A stretch of DNA of 64,000 nucleotides from Nocardioides alkalitolerans DSM 16699 (GCF_000426525.1 NZ_AUFN01000013.1:62001-126000), one strand, 5' to 3'; shown: positions 1-9,274, counted from the stretch's first letter. Notes: generated by a model not told the origin, from the sequence alone. Numbers and translations: made by a program.

Positions 1-2
1 AC

Positions 3-992
3 CCGCTCGTGGTGGCACCCGACCAGGCCCGGATGGTCGAGGGCCTGAGCCGTGACGACCTGTTCACCGTCGTCAGCGAGCAGTTCATGACCGACACGGC
101 GCGCTACGCGGACATCCTGCTGCCGGCCACGACCCAGCTCGAGCAGGAGGACATCATGTTCTCCTGGGGCCACCTCTACGTGACCTACAACAACCCGTCG
201 ATCGCCCCCCTCGGTGAGGCGGTGCCCAACACGGAGCTGTTCCGGCGCCTCGCCCGGGCCATGGGGTTCGACGACGACCCGATCTTCACGCGCACCGACG
301 AGCAGATGATCGCCGAGGCCTTCGACTGGTCGTCGCCCGCGATGGAGGGGATCACCGTCGACTCCCTCAAGGAGCAGGGCTTCTCGCGCCTCAACCTCCC
401 GCCGTCCGACGAGTACGCGCCCCACCGCGACGGCAACTTCCGCACGCCGTCAGGCAAGACCGAGTTCGTCTCCTCCGCGGCGGCCGGGGGCAACTTCGTC
501 GTGCCCCTCTTCCGCCAGGGGTCCAACGACCACCAGCCCGGCCAGCCGGTCGACCCCCTGCCCCACTACATCCCGCCGCGCGACAACGCCGCCGCCGACC
601 CCGAGCTCGCCGCCCGCTACCCGCTCAACCTGATCTCGCCGAAGTCGCACGCGTTCATCAACTCGAGCTTCGCCAACATCGAGATCCACCAGCGGGTGCA
701 GAAGCCGGCCACGCTCCTCATCAACCCCGCCGACGCCGAGGCGCGCGGGATCACCACCGGGAGCGTCGTCCGCGCCTTCAACGACCGCGGGAGCGTCGAG
801 CTGCTCGCCAAGGTCGACGCCTCGACCATGGCGGGGGTGACCGTCTGCCACGTCGGGCACTGGCGCTCCGACGCGCTCGGCCTCTCGACGCTCTCCCAGC
901 TCAACCCCACGACCTTCGCCGACCTCGGCAACGCCCCGACCTTCTCCGACACCCTGATCGACGTCGAGCCGGTCGCGGCGCAGGAGGGCTGA
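3..992 (+). CDS. Molybdopterin oxidoreductase, C-terminal part (5' end outside window)
   Basis: This is the last 329 residues of a large molybdopterin-dependent oxidoreductase that enters the window in frame with no start. The early part has the family pattern DLFTVVSEQFMTDTARYADI followed by LPATTQLEQED. The last 120 residues form the molybdopterin-dinucleotide-binding domain, with LNLISPKSHAFINSSF and later GSVVRAFNDRGSVELLA. The active-site ligand and any N-terminal iron-sulfur site lie outside the window, so the substrate cannot be named; formate-dehydrogenase-like and assimilatory-reductase-like enzymes share this tail. A ferredoxin starts 3 bp after the stop and a ferredoxin-NADP reductase overlaps that, which suggests an NADP(H)-linked electron chain. 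Cofactor genes lie 2.6 kb downstream. Confidence 0.9.
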   Translation, partial: PLVVAPDQARMVEGLSRDDLFTVVSEQFMTDTARYADILLPATTQLEQEDIMFSWGHLYVTYNNPSIAPLGEAVPNTELFRRLARAMGFDDDPIFTRTDEQMIAEAFDWSSPAMEGITVDSLKEQGFSRLNLPPSDEYAPHRDGNFRTPSGKTEFVSSAAAGGNFVVPLFRQGSNDHQPGQPVDPLPHYIPPRDNAAADPELAARYPLNLISPKSHAFINSSFANIEIHQRVQKPATLLINPADAEARGITTGSVVRAFNDRGSVELLAKVDASTMAGVTVCHVGHWRSDALGLSTLSQLNPTTFADLGNAPTFSDTLIDVEPVAAQEG

Positions 993-995
993 GCC

Positions 996-1322
996 ATGGC
1001 CTACGTCATCACCGAGGCCTGCATCGACGCCGCCGACAAGGCCTGCCGCGAGGAGTGCCCCGTCGACTGCATCTACGAGGGCGACCGGATGCTCTACATC
1101 CACCCGGACGAGTGCGTCGACTGCGGCAAGTGCGTCACCGCCTGCCCCAACGGCGCGATCTCGTCGGAGTACAAGCTGGCGGCGGAGGACGAGCGCTTCC
1201 GCGACATCGCCGTCGAGTTCTTCGACGCCTTCCCCGACGCGAACGGCGGCGCCGAGGACCTCGGACCGGTCGGCGCCGACCACCCGACGGTGGCGGCGTG
1301 GGAGACGGGAGGCCGGACGTGA
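996..1322 (+). CDS. fdxA: 7Fe ferredoxin, FdxA-like
   Basis: This 108-residue electron carrier starts at ATG 996, 3 bp after the molybdoenzyme. Its cysteines are C9, C17, C21, C25 and then C40, C43, C46, C50, the spacing of the seven-iron (3Fe-4S plus 4Fe-4S) ferredoxins typical of actinobacteria. The block CPVDCIYEGDRMLYIHPDEC is close to mycobacterial FdxA. The C-terminal 55 residues are the acidic tail usual for the group. It probably carries electrons between the upstream molybdoenzyme and the reductase encoded next, which overlaps its stop codon by 4 bp. Confidence is high for the family and moderate for the partner. Confidence 0.95.
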   Translation: MAYVITEACIDAADKACREECPVDCIYEGDRMLYIHPDECVDCGKCVTACPNGAISSEYKLAAEDERFRDIAVEFFDAFPDANGGAEDLGPVGADHPTVAAWETGGRT

Positions 1323-2338
1323 GCGGGGCCGTGAGCGGGGCCGTGAGCGGGCTCGTGACCCGTGAGGTCGTCGAGGTCGACCTCGTCGTCGTGGGCGCGG
1401 GCCCGGTGGGCCTCTACGCCGCGTACTACGCAGGCTTCCGTGGGATGACGGTCGCGGTCGTCGACGCGCTCGACCAGGTGGGCGGCCAGACCACCGCGAT
1501 GTATCCCGAGAAGCTCGTGTACGACGTCGCCGGCTACGCCGCCGTGAAGGGCCAGCACCTCGTCGACGCCCTGAGCGAGCAGGCCGCCGGGGCCAAGCCG
1601 CACTACGTGCTGGGCGAGCAGGTCGTCGATCTCGTCACGGCCCCCGACCACGTGCTGCTGACCACGTCGGAGGGCACGACGCTGCGCGGCCGGGCGGTGC
1701 TCCTCGCGGCGGGGATCGGCAGCTTCAGCCCGCGTCCGCTGCCCACGGGCGGGGAGTACGTCGGACGCGGCCTGGTGCACTTCGTGCCCCGACCGGACGA
1801 GTTCGCCGGTGCGGACGTCGTGGTGGTCGGCGGGGGTGACAGCGCGGTGGACTGGGCGGTCACGCTCGAACCGGTGGCGCGGCGGGTCACCCTGGTGCAC
1901 CGGCGGGACGACTTCCGGGCCCACGAGGCGAGCGTGGCCCGGCTGCGGGCGAGCACGGTGGAGATCCTGACCCCGCTCGAGGTCGGCGCCGTCCACGGCG
2001 GCGACCGCGTCACCGGCGTCACGCTGGTGGGGGCCGACGGCGCGACGGTGCACCGGGACGCCGACGTCGTCGTGGCCGCGCTCGGGTTCAAGGCCGACCT
2101 GGGCCCGCTGAAGCGGTGGGGGCTGGACCTCGACCGGCGGCAGGTCGCCGTCGACCGGGCCCAGCGGACCTCGTTGCCGCGCGTCTTCGCGGCCGGCGAC
2201 TGCTGCGGCCACCCCGACAAGGTGACGCTCATCAGCGTCGGCTTCGGGGAGGCCGCCACGGCCGTCAACCATGCCGCGCCCCTCGTGCACGCGGGCGCTC
2301 CCGTCGTACCGGGTCACTCCAGCGACGACCAGCAGTGA
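1319..2338 (+). CDS. Ferredoxin-NADP reductase, thioredoxin-reductase-like (type 2)
   Basis: This 339-residue flavoprotein should transfer electrons between NADPH and ferredoxin. The FAD-binding GAGPVG lies at residues 26-31, a second dinucleotide motif GGGDSAVDWA near 170-179, and the FAD-closing AAGDCC near 293. It lacks the CxxC redox pair of true thioredoxin reductases, as expected for YumC-type ferredoxin reductases. I place the start at GTG 1319 because GGAGG at 1308-1312 is well spaced and the start overlaps the ferredoxin stop. GTG 1331 and 1343 are alternatives within a repeated VSGA tract. Translational coupling to the ferredoxin supports a shared job with the molybdoenzyme. Confidence 0.92.
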   Translation: MSGAVSGAVSGLVTREVVEVDLVVVGAGPVGLYAAYYAGFRGMTVAVVDALDQVGGQTTAMYPEKLVYDVAGYAAVKGQHLVDALSEQAAGAKPHYVLGEQVVDLVTAPDHVLLTTSEGTTLRGRAVLLAAGIGSFSPRPLPTGGEYVGRGLVHFVPRPDEFAGADVVVVGGGDSAVDWAVTLEPVARRVTLVHRRDDFRAHEASVARLRASTVEILTPLEVGAVHGGDRVTGVTLVGADGATVHRDADVVVAALGFKADLGPLKRWGLDLDRRQVAVDRAQRTSLPRVFAAGDCCGHPDKVTLISVGFGEAATAVNHAAPLVHAGAPVVPGHSSDDQQ

Positions 2339-2350
2339 CCCACGCCGGTC

Positions 2351-2373
2351 GTCCGCGCCACCCGGGCGCGGAC
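2351..2373. terminator. Hairpin between convergent genes
   Basis: The 9-bp arms GTCCGCGCC (2351-2359) and GGCGCGGAC (2365-2373) enclose a 5-base loop. The hairpin sits between the stop of the ferredoxin reductase and the stop of the convergent AraC gene. There is no U tract, which is common for terminators in this GC range. It could act in both directions. Confidence 0.5.
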
Positions 2374-2380
2374 GGCCGGT

Positions 2381-3373
2381 TCACCGCCGTGGACGCACCA
2401 CGGCCCGGGGGTCGTCGGAGGCCCGGCACAGCATCTGGCGGTACTCACGGGGGCTCATCCCGAACTCCTGGCGGAACAGCCGCCCGAACACGTCGAGGTC
2501 GACGAACCCCCAGTTGCGCGCGATCTCGCGCAGCGAGCGGTCCCGCGCCAGGCTGCTGCGGATCTCGCGCCGCGCGCCCTCCAGCCGACGCGTCCGGATC
2601 GTCTGGGCGACCGTCCGGTCGCGGGAGGCGAAGTGACGGTGCAGCTGGCGCGTCGAGATGGCCACCGCCGCCGCGACCTGGTCGGGGTTGAGGTCCGGGT
2701 CGGCGAGGTGCTCGTCGATGTAGGCGTCGACCTGGTGGAGCAGGCTCTCCGGCGCCGAGCGCATGGGCATGGCCGGCAGGGCCTCCGCCGCCACGGCGAC
2801 GAGCTCGCCCACGTGGTCGGCGACCGCGGCGGCCTGCCCGAGCGCCAGCGAGGACGACTCCGTGAGGAGACCGCAGAGCATCTCGCTCATCACCCGGCCC
2901 ATGCCCTCGTTCCCCTTGAAGGCGCGGGCCGTCACGTCCCGCGACCGGGCCTCGCCGAGCCGGAACGCGCTCCGCTTCCAGGTGAAGACGGACAGCTCCC
3001 AGTGCGGCGACCGGGCCGGCGAGCGCAGCCGCCACTCGAAGGGGCGCGAGGTCTCGTAGACGACGAAGTCGCCCGGGCCGAGCTCGGCGCTGCGGCTGTC
3101 CTGCTCCACGAGCGCACGCCCCGAGCGCATCACGGCGACCTGGAGCAGCGACTCTCCGTCGCGGAGCAGGTGAGGCGGGCGGATCACGTCCTGGTCGACC
3201 GACGCCACCGTCGACATCTGGACGTGGCCCAGCATGCGGCTCTCGACGGCGCCGCGGAGGTCGCGGGCCCCCTTCTCGACGTCGAGGCGCACGAAGTGCT
3301 CGCGCAGGGTGGTGCGCCACTCGTCGGCGTCGCGGGCGTGCACGGAGGTCTCCGGGGCGAACTCGTGGAGCAT
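2381..3373 (-). CDS. AraC/XylS-family transcriptional regulator
   Basis: This 330-residue regulator has an N-terminal sensor half of the AraC-binding-like type, with a cupin-like GDFVVYETSRPFEW near residue 105, and a C-terminal double helix-turn-helix. The DNA-binding part runs from about residue 215, with QLHRHFASR in the first motif and the family hallmark WGFVDLDVFGRLFRQEFGMS in the second. The ATG at 3373 is preceded by a purine-rich AGGAAG stretch. It is divergent from the molybdenum cofactor operon and convergent with the ferredoxin reductase, so either could be a target, but no operator is evident. The ligand is unknown. Confidence 0.92.
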   Translation of the reverse strand: MLHEFAPETSVHARDADEWRTTLREHFVRLDVEKGARDLRGAVESRMLGHVQMSTVASVDQDVIRPPHLLRDGESLLQVAVMRSGRALVEQDSRSAELGPGDFVVYETSRPFEWRLRSPARSPHWELSVFTWKRSAFRLGEARSRDVTARAFKGNEGMGRVMSEMLCGLLTESSSLALGQAAAVADHVGELVAVAAEALPAMPMRSAPESLLHQVDAYIDEHLADPDLNPDQVAAAVAISTRQLHRHFASRDRTVAQTIRTRRLEGARREIRSSLARDRSLREIARNWGFVDLDVFGRLFRQEFGMSPREYRQMLCRASDDPRAVVRPRR

Positions 3374-3581
3374 GGGGACCTACTTCCTGCGGGCCGTGCC
3401 GCGGTGGATCGCCCGACCATAGACCCGCCGTCGGGCCCGCTCAAGACCTTCGCGCCGGAGGAAACAGGACCGTCACAGACGAGCCCGCCGATGTCGCCAG
3501 ACGTCGACTTCCGGTCGCGGATCGCCGGTCGGGGGCGTCCGTCGGGGTCGATCCTGGGGCCTCGAGCCAAGGAGGCAGCCC

Positions 3582-4172
3582 GTGCCCACGTCGTCGTACC
3601 CGTCGGACCTGACCGAGCCCCGCACCGCGCCGCACCGGGCGTCGGAGCACCTCACCGCGCGGCAGTGGTGCCTCGTCGCCCCGGAGCTCCCGGACGCCGC
3701 GGCGGCGACCGCGTGGGCCGTCCGCCCGGGCACGGGCGCGGTCGTGACGTTCCACGGCGTCGTGCGTGACCACGCCCCGGGCCACACGGGCGTGCGGGCG
3801 GTCTCCTACGAGGCGTACGACGCGGTCGTCCTCGACCGGCTGTCCCAGGTGGCCGAGGCGGCGCACGCGTCGTGGCCCGGACTCGGCGGCGTCGCGCTCT
3901 GGCACCGCACCGGTCTCGTCGACCTCGGCGCGGCGAGCGTGAACGTCACCGTGGGCGCGGGCCACCGCCACACGGCGTTCGACGCCGCCCGCTTCTGCAT
4001 CGACGTCCTCAAGGCCTCGGTGCCCGTGTGGAAGCTGGAGCACACGGCGGACGGTCCGGACTGGTCGCGGAGCGGCACCGCGGCGGTGTCGGTGGCCGAG
4101 GCCGCCCGGTCGTGGTGGGCGGGCCGGTCGTCCGACCCCGGCCGCGGCGGCGCCGACGGGTGCTGCCCGTGA
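3582..4172 (+). CDS. moaE: Molybdopterin synthase catalytic subunit MoaE
   Basis: MoaE forms the large subunit of molybdopterin synthase, which uses thiocarboxylated MoaD to put the dithiolene sulfurs into precursor Z. The 196-residue protein has FHGVVRDHA near residue 56, HRHTAF near 128 and VPVWKLEH near 147, where the lysine corresponds to the catalytic lysine region. It is about 45 residues longer than E. coli MoaE through an N-terminal extension and a Gly/Cys-rich tail. GTG 3582 follows AAGGAGG closely. It opens a moaE-moaA-moaD-moeA operon and overlaps moaA by 4 bp. The preceding 208 bp show no recognisable riboswitch. Confidence 0.95.
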   Translation: MPTSSYPSDLTEPRTAPHRASEHLTARQWCLVAPELPDAAAATAWAVRPGTGAVVTFHGVVRDHAPGHTGVRAVSYEAYDAVVLDRLSQVAEAAHASWPGLGGVALWHRTGLVDLGAASVNVTVGAGHRHTAFDAARFCIDVLKASVPVWKLEHTADGPDWSRSGTAAVSVAEAARSWWAGRSSDPGRGGADGCCP

Positions 4173-5176
4173 CGCCGCTCCTGGACCGACGGGCGCGACC
4201 GCTGCGCGACCTCCGGATCTCCCTCACCGACCGGTGCAACTTCCGCTGCGGCTACTGCATGCCGCGGGACCTCTTCGGCGCCGACCACGCGTTCCTCGAG
4301 CGCGACGAGCTCCTGTCGTTCGACGAGATCGAGGAGGTCGTCCGCGCCGCCGCCGATCTCGGGGTGACGACGGTCCGGCTCACGGGCGGCGAGCCCCTGA
4401 TGCGGGCCGGCGCGCCCGGCCTCGTCGCCCGGCTGGCGGCGATCGGCGGGCTGGACCTCGCCATGACCACCAACGGGGTCCTGCTCCCCCGCCACGCCGG
4501 CGCGCTCGCCGCGGCCGGCCTGTCACGGCTCACCGTCAGCCTCGACGCCATCGACGACGTCGTCTTCCGCCGCGCGAGCGACAGCCCGTTCGCGGTGTCG
4601 GCCGTCATGGCCGGGATCGACGCCGCGGTCGCGGCCGGGTTCGACACCGTCAAGGTCAACGCCGTCGTGCGCCGCGGCGTGAACGAGCACCAGGTGGTGC
4701 CGCTCGTGGAGCACTTCCGGGGCACCGGGCACGAGCTCCGCTTCATCGAGTTCATGGACGTCGGCGCGACCAACGGCTGGACCGGGTCCGAGGTCGTCCC
4801 CGCCGCCGAGATCCGCGCGGCCATCGAGACACGGTGGCGCCTCGAGGACCTGCCCGCCCGCCGCCACGGCGAGGTGGCCCGCCGGTTCCGGCTCGCCGAC
4901 GGCACCGCGCAGGTGGGCATCATCAGCTCGGTCTCCTCGCCCTTCTGCGGCACCTGCACCCGGGCCAGGGTCACCGCCGACGGGCGCGTGCACACCTGCC
5001 TGTTCTCCTCCCGCGGCACCGACCTGCGTCCGCTGCTGCGGGGTGCCCGCCACGAGGGCGACCTGCGGCGGGCGCTCGCCGGTCTCTGGAACCGGCGCGA
5101 CGACCGCTACTCGGAGCTCCGTGCGGCCGGCGGACGGGTGGAGGCACCCGTCGAGATGTCCTACATCGGGGGCTGA
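4169..5176 (+). CDS. moaA: GTP 3',8-cyclase MoaA (radical SAM)
   Basis: MoaA converts GTP to 3',8-cyclo-7,8-dihydro-GTP, the first step of molybdenum cofactor synthesis. The 335-residue protein carries the radical-SAM CNFRCGYC at residues 23-30, the SAM-binding LTGGEP near 71-76 and the second 4Fe-4S site with cysteines near 260, 263 and 277 (CGTC then HTC). It ends in the Gly-Gly required in this family (MSYIGG). The GTG at 4169 overlaps the moaE stop as GTGA. Length and motifs match the family fully. A separate moaC is not in the window. Confidence 0.97.
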   Translation: MTPLLDRRARPLRDLRISLTDRCNFRCGYCMPRDLFGADHAFLERDELLSFDEIEEVVRAAADLGVTTVRLTGGEPLMRAGAPGLVARLAAIGGLDLAMTTNGVLLPRHAGALAAAGLSRLTVSLDAIDDVVFRRASDSPFAVSAVMAGIDAAVAAGFDTVKVNAVVRRGVNEHQVVPLVEHFRGTGHELRFIEFMDVGATNGWTGSEVVPAAEIRAAIETRWRLEDLPARRHGEVARRFRLADGTAQVGIISSVSSPFCGTCTRARVTADGRVHTCLFSSRGTDLRPLLRGARHEGDLRRALAGLWNRRDDRYSELRAAGGRVEAPVEMSYIGG

Positions 5177-5232
5177 GCGGTGGTCCGCCGTCGCCGTCGC
5201 TGCTCCCCCGTCCCGACCACCGAGGAGGTCCC

Positions 5233-5472
5233 GTGGCCCACCTGCTGATGTTCGCCACCGCCCGCGACGCCGCGGGGCGCTCGCGCGACGTGTTCGAGCT
5301 CGGCACGGTCGCCGAGCTCGTCGTCGCCGCCGAGCAGAGGTACGGCGCCGGCTTCGGCCGCGTGCTGAGCGGTTGCCGCGTGTGGGTCAACGGCGAGGAC
5401 GTCGACCCGGAGACGTGCGTGCTGGGCGAGCGGGACGAGGTGGCGGTGATCCCGCCGGTCGCCGGTGGGTGA
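5233..5472 (+). CDS. moaD: Molybdopterin synthase sulfur carrier MoaD
   Basis: This 79-residue ubiquitin-like carrier ends in Ala-Gly-Gly, the tail that is adenylated and thiocarboxylated before sulfur transfer to MoaE. It begins FATARDAAGRS and continues with the VWVNGEDVD segment typical of MoaD. The GTG at 5233 has GAGGAGG a few bases upstream. It follows moaA after 56 bp and overlaps moeA by 8 bp if moeA starts at 5465. The adenylating enzyme MoeB/MoeZ is not encoded here. Confidence 0.92.
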   Translation: MAHLLMFATARDAAGRSRDVFELGTVAELVVAAEQRYGAGFGRVLSGCRVWVNGEDVDPETCVLGERDEVAVIPPVAGG

Positions 5473-6742
5473 CCACCGGGCACCCGGCAGCGGGTGCTGC
5501 GACGACGACGTCGACGGGATGCGCACCGTCGCGGACGTCCGGCACGACGTCGTCGCGCAGGTGGACCCGACGCCGTCCACGACGGTCCCGCCCGTGTCCG
5601 CCGCCGGCCTCGTGCTGGCCGCCGACGTCGTCGCCCGGATCCCCCTGCCGCGCTTCGACAACGCCGCGATGGACGGCTACGCCGTGCACCACGAGGACGT
5701 CGACGGCGCGCAGCACGACCGTCCGGCGCGGATCCCCGTGGTCGCGTCCGTCGCCGCCGGGGCCGGGCGCGGGGTGCGGCTCCGCGGGGGCGAGGCCGCC
5801 AGGATCATGACCGGAGCGCTCCTTCCTGCCGGTGCCACCGCGGTCGTGCCCCACGAGTGGACCGACCGGGGCTCGACGGTGGTGGCGGTCCACCGTTCCG
5901 TCGCGCCGGGGCGGCACGTCCGACGGGCCGGCGAGGACCTCCGGGAGGGGGACCTCGCCGTCCGCGCGGGCACGGTGCTGCGCTCGCGGCACCTGGGCGT
6001 GCTGGCCGCCCTCGGCGTCACCGACGTCCCGGTCCACCCGGCCCCTCGGGTGGGGGTCGTCGCGACCGGGTCGGAGCTGCGTCGCCCGGGCGAGCCCCTG
6101 CTCGACGACGGGATCCACGACTCGAACTCGGTGACCGTCGCCGCCGCCGTGCGGGAGGCGGGCGGCGTGGTGACGGTCGTGCGCACGGTGGGCGACGACA
6201 TCGGTCTGCTCACCGCCACCCTCGACGCCCTCGCGTCCGACGTCGACGTGGTCGTCACGACGGGCGGTGTCTCGGAGGGCGACCACGACGTCGTACGCCT
6301 CGCCCTCACCGGGCGCGGCACGATGTGGTTCGGCACGGTCGCCATGCAGCCCGGCAAGCCGCAGGGGTTCGGACGGCTGAAGGCCGGCGGGCCGCTCGTG
6401 TGCTGCCTCCCCGGCAACCCCGTCGCCGCCACCACGTCGTTCCACGTCTTCGTCCGTCCCGCGCTGCTCCGCCTGCGGGGGCTGGCGCCGAGCTGGCCCA
6501 CGAGCGTCGGCATCCTGACCGAGGACGTGCGCTCGCCCGCCGGTCGCACGCAGTTCGTGCGGGGCGCGCGGGTGCCGGGAGTCCAGCAGGACCGGGACCA
6601 CGTCGTCCCCCGCGGCACGGGCTCCCACATGGTGGCCGCGATGGCGGGCAGCGACGTGCTCGTCGTCGTCCCGGCGGCCACCACCCTGCTGCGCGCCGGC
6701 GACGAGGTCACCCTCCTGCACCTGGACCCGGACGACGGGTGA
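5465..6742 (+). CDS. moeA: Molybdopterin molybdenumtransferase MoeA
   Basis: MoeA inserts molybdate into adenylated molybdopterin. The protein has the family markers FDNAAMDGYAV near residue 65, TGGVSEGDHD near 268, MQPGKPQGFG near 296 and CLPGNPVAA near 317, giving a complete MoeA. GTG 5465 overlaps moaD by 8 bp and yields 425 residues. ATG 5519 would give 407 and begins where homology to the family begins (MRTVADV), so it may be the true start. It is the last gene of the operon and supports maturation of the molybdoenzyme encoded upstream. Confidence 0.95.
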   Translation: MGDHRAPGSGCCDDDVDGMRTVADVRHDVVAQVDPTPSTTVPPVSAAGLVLAADVVARIPLPRFDNAAMDGYAVHHEDVDGAQHDRPARIPVVASVAAGAGRGVRLRGGEAARIMTGALLPAGATAVVPHEWTDRGSTVVAVHRSVAPGRHVRRAGEDLREGDLAVRAGTVLRSRHLGVLAALGVTDVPVHPAPRVGVVATGSELRRPGEPLLDDGIHDSNSVTVAAAVREAGGVVTVVRTVGDDIGLLTATLDALASDVDVVVTTGGVSEGDHDVVRLALTGRGTMWFGTVAMQPGKPQGFGRLKAGGPLVCCLPGNPVAATTSFHVFVRPALLRLRGLAPSWPTSVGILTEDVRSPAGRTQFVRGARVPGVQQDRDHVVPRGTGSHMVAAMAGSDVLVVVPAATTLLRAGDEVTLLHLDPDDG

Positions 6743-6844
6743 CCGCAGCCCACCCACTTTCCTGGTCTACTGGGCGGCCGGACCGGCACGACCTGCGACA
6801 GAGAGTGGTGGACGACGATCGACGCACTGGACCTCGACCCGTAC

Positions 6845-9274
6845 GTGCGGGTGCGCGGCGCGAGCGAGCACAACCTCCGCGACGTCGACGTCGACCTCCC
6901 GCGCAACGCCCTGGTCGTCTTCACCGGGGTGTCGGGCTCGGGCAAGTCGTCGCTCGCCTTCGGCACGATCTACGCCGAGGCGCAGCGTCGCTACTTCGAG
7001 TCGGTCGCGCCGTACGCCCGGCGGCTGCTGCAGCAGGTCGGGGCACCCCACGTGGAGGAGATCAGCGGGTTGCCGCCCGCCGTCGCGCTCCAGCAGCGCC
7101 GCGGGTCGGCGAGCTCGCGCTCGACCGTCGGCACCATGACGACGCTCTCCAACCTCCTGCGTGTCCTCTACTCGCGCGCGGGTGACTACCCCGCCGGCAG
7201 CGACCGGCTGGCGGCGGAGGCCTTCTCGCCGAACACCACCGCCGGCGCCTGCAGCGAGTGCCAGGGCCTCGGGGTCACGCACGATGTCACCGAGGAGCTG
7301 CTCGTCCCGGACCCGTCGCTCAGCATCCGCGAGGGCGCGATCGCGGCGTGGCCGGGCGCCTGGCAGGGCCACAACCTGCGGCGCATCGTGACGAACCTGG
7401 GCATCGACGTCGACCGGCCCTGGCGCGAGCTGGCGCCCGAGGACCGCTCGTGGCTGCTGTTCACCGACGAGCGACCGTCGGTGCTCATCCGCCCGCAGGA
7501 CAAGGACGGCGGGGGCGGCCGCGACTACCACGGCACCTTCCGCAGCGCCCGGAGCCACGTCCGCAACGTGCTGGCGACGTCGTCGAGCGAGAGCGCGCGC
7601 GCCAAGATGGCGCCGTACGTCGCCAGCGCGATCTGCCGGGCCTGCCACGGGAGCGGGCTGCGGCCCGAGGCCCTGGCCGTCACGTTCGCCGGCGTGTCCA
7701 TCGCCGCGATGAACGCCCTGCCCCTGGCGGACGTCGCCGAGAAGCTGCGGCCCGGGGCCGGCGGCGACCCCGACGACCCCGCCGCGCGCATCAGCGCCGA
7801 CCTCGTCGCCCGTATCGAGGTGCTGCTCGACCTGGGGCTGGGCTACCTGACGCTGGCCCGCACCTCGACGACGCTCTCCCCCGGCGAGGCCCAGCGGCTG
7901 CGCATCGCCACGCAGCTGCGGGCCGGGCTCTTCGGGGTCGTCTACGTGCTCGACGAGCCGTCGGCGGGTCTCCACCCCGCGGACGCCGAGCCGCTCCTGG
8001 CGGTGCTCGACCAGCTCAAGGCCGCCGGCAACTCGCTCTTCGTCGTCGAGCACGACCTGGACGTCGTGCGGCGGGCCGACTGGATCGTCGACATCGGCCC
8101 GGGCGCCGGGGCGGGTGGCGGGTCGGTGCTCTACTCCGGGCCGGTCCCGGGGCTGGAGGCCGTGCACGACTCCCCCACGAGCGACTACCTCTTCGGGCGG
8201 TCGGTGCGCCAGGTGCACGCCCCGCGCACCCTCACCGACCGGATCCGGATGTCCGGCGTCACCCGCCACAACCTCCGCGACGTCTCCCTCGACCTCCCGC
8301 TCGGGGCCATGACGGCCGTCACCGGCGTCTCGGGTTCCGGCAAGTCGACCCTCGTCGTCCGGGTGCTCGCCGACGCCGTGCGGCACCACCTGGGCACGAC
8401 GGCGCCCGAGACGGACGACGAGGACGACCGCCCGTCGCCCGTCGACGTCACGCACCCGCGGATCTCCGGCGTCGACGCGCTCGACCGGCTCGTCGTGGTC
8501 GACCAGCGCCCGATCGGCCGCACGCCGCGCTCCACGCTGGCGACGTACACAGGCCTGTTCGACGTGGTCCGACGGGTGTTCGCCGCCACCCCGTCGGCCA
8601 AGGAGCGCGGGTACGGCGTGGGGCGCTTCTCGTTCAACGTCGCCGAGGGCCGGTGCGAGACGTGCCAGGGCGAGGGGTTCGTCTCGGTCGAGCTGGTCTT
8701 CCTGCCCGGCACCCACGCGCCCTGCCCGACGTGCGGCGGCGCCCGCTACAACGCCGAGACGCTCGAGGTGACCTACCGCGACCGGAACGTCGCCGACGTG
8801 CTGACCATGTCCGTCGACGCGGCCGCGGAGTTCCTCGCCGACGTGCCCGCCGCCGCCCGCAGCCTGGGCACGCTGCAGGAGGTCGGGCTGGGCTACCTCT
8901 CGCTCGGGCAGCCCGCCACCGAGCTGAGCGGCGGCGAGGCCCAGCGCATCAAGCTGGCCACCGAGCTGCAGCGCGTCAGCCGGGGGCACACCCTCTACCT
9001 CCTGGACGAGCCGACCGCCGGCCTGCACCCTGCCGACGCCGACCTGCTCCTCACCCAGCTGCACCGCCTCGTGGACGCCGGCAACACCGTCGTCCTGGTC
9101 GAGCACGACCTCCCGACCATCGCCGGCGCCGACTGGGTGGTGGACCTCGGACCGGGCGGCGGCGACGCCGGTGGTCGCGTCGTGGCGGAGGGCACGCCCA
9201 CCGAGATCGCCGCCGGGACGGGCGCGACCGGGCGCTACCTCGCCGCGCACCTCGCCCGGCGGACGGGTGCCTGA
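6845..9274 (+). CDS. UvrA2-like excinuclease ABC subunit A family ATPase
   Basis: This 809-residue protein has two ABC ATPase modules. The first Walker A is GVSGSGKSS at residues 28-36 and the second GVSGSGKST near 493, with signatures LSPGEAQR and LSGGEAQR. Zinc-binding cysteine sets CSECQG...CRACHG and CETCQG...CPTCGG follow the UvrA plan. At about 150 residues shorter than UvrA it fits the UvrA2/DrrC class, which lacks the UvrB-binding insertion and is linked to drug tolerance rather than canonical repair. The family usually has a short leader before VRVRGASEHNL; in frame, the upstream codons 6803-6844 contain no ATG, GTG or TTG, so GTG 6845 is the only standard start. Confidence 0.88.
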   Translation: MRVRGASEHNLRDVDVDLPRNALVVFTGVSGSGKSSLAFGTIYAEAQRRYFESVAPYARRLLQQVGAPHVEEISGLPPAVALQQRRGSASSRSTVGTMTTLSNLLRVLYSRAGDYPAGSDRLAAEAFSPNTTAGACSECQGLGVTHDVTEELLVPDPSLSIREGAIAAWPGAWQGHNLRRIVTNLGIDVDRPWRELAPEDRSWLLFTDERPSVLIRPQDKDGGGGRDYHGTFRSARSHVRNVLATSSSESARAKMAPYVASAICRACHGSGLRPEALAVTFAGVSIAAMNALPLADVAEKLRPGAGGDPDDPAARISADLVARIEVLLDLGLGYLTLARTSTTLSPGEAQRLRIATQLRAGLFGVVYVLDEPSAGLHPADAEPLLAVLDQLKAAGNSLFVVEHDLDVVRRADWIVDIGPGAGAGGGSVLYSGPVPGLEAVHDSPTSDYLFGRSVRQVHAPRTLTDRIRMSGVTRHNLRDVSLDLPLGAMTAVTGVSGSGKSTLVVRVLADAVRHHLGTTAPETDDEDDRPSPVDVTHPRISGVDALDRLVVVDQRPIGRTPRSTLATYTGLFDVVRRVFAATPSAKERGYGVGRFSFNVAEGRCETCQGEGFVSVELVFLPGTHAPCPTCGGARYNAETLEVTYRDRNVADVLTMSVDAAAEFLADVPAAARSLGTLQEVGLGYLSLGQPATELSGGEAQRIKLATELQRVSRGHTLYLLDEPTAGLHPADADLLLTQLHRLVDAGNTVVLVEHDLPTIAGADWVVDLGPGGGDAGGRVVAEGTPTEIAAGTGATGRYLAAHLARRTGA

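Noticed and set aside
3374-3581. Molybdenum cofactor riboswitch before moaE
   Set aside because: No pair of stems or conserved core of that riboswitch could be made out in the 208-bp space.
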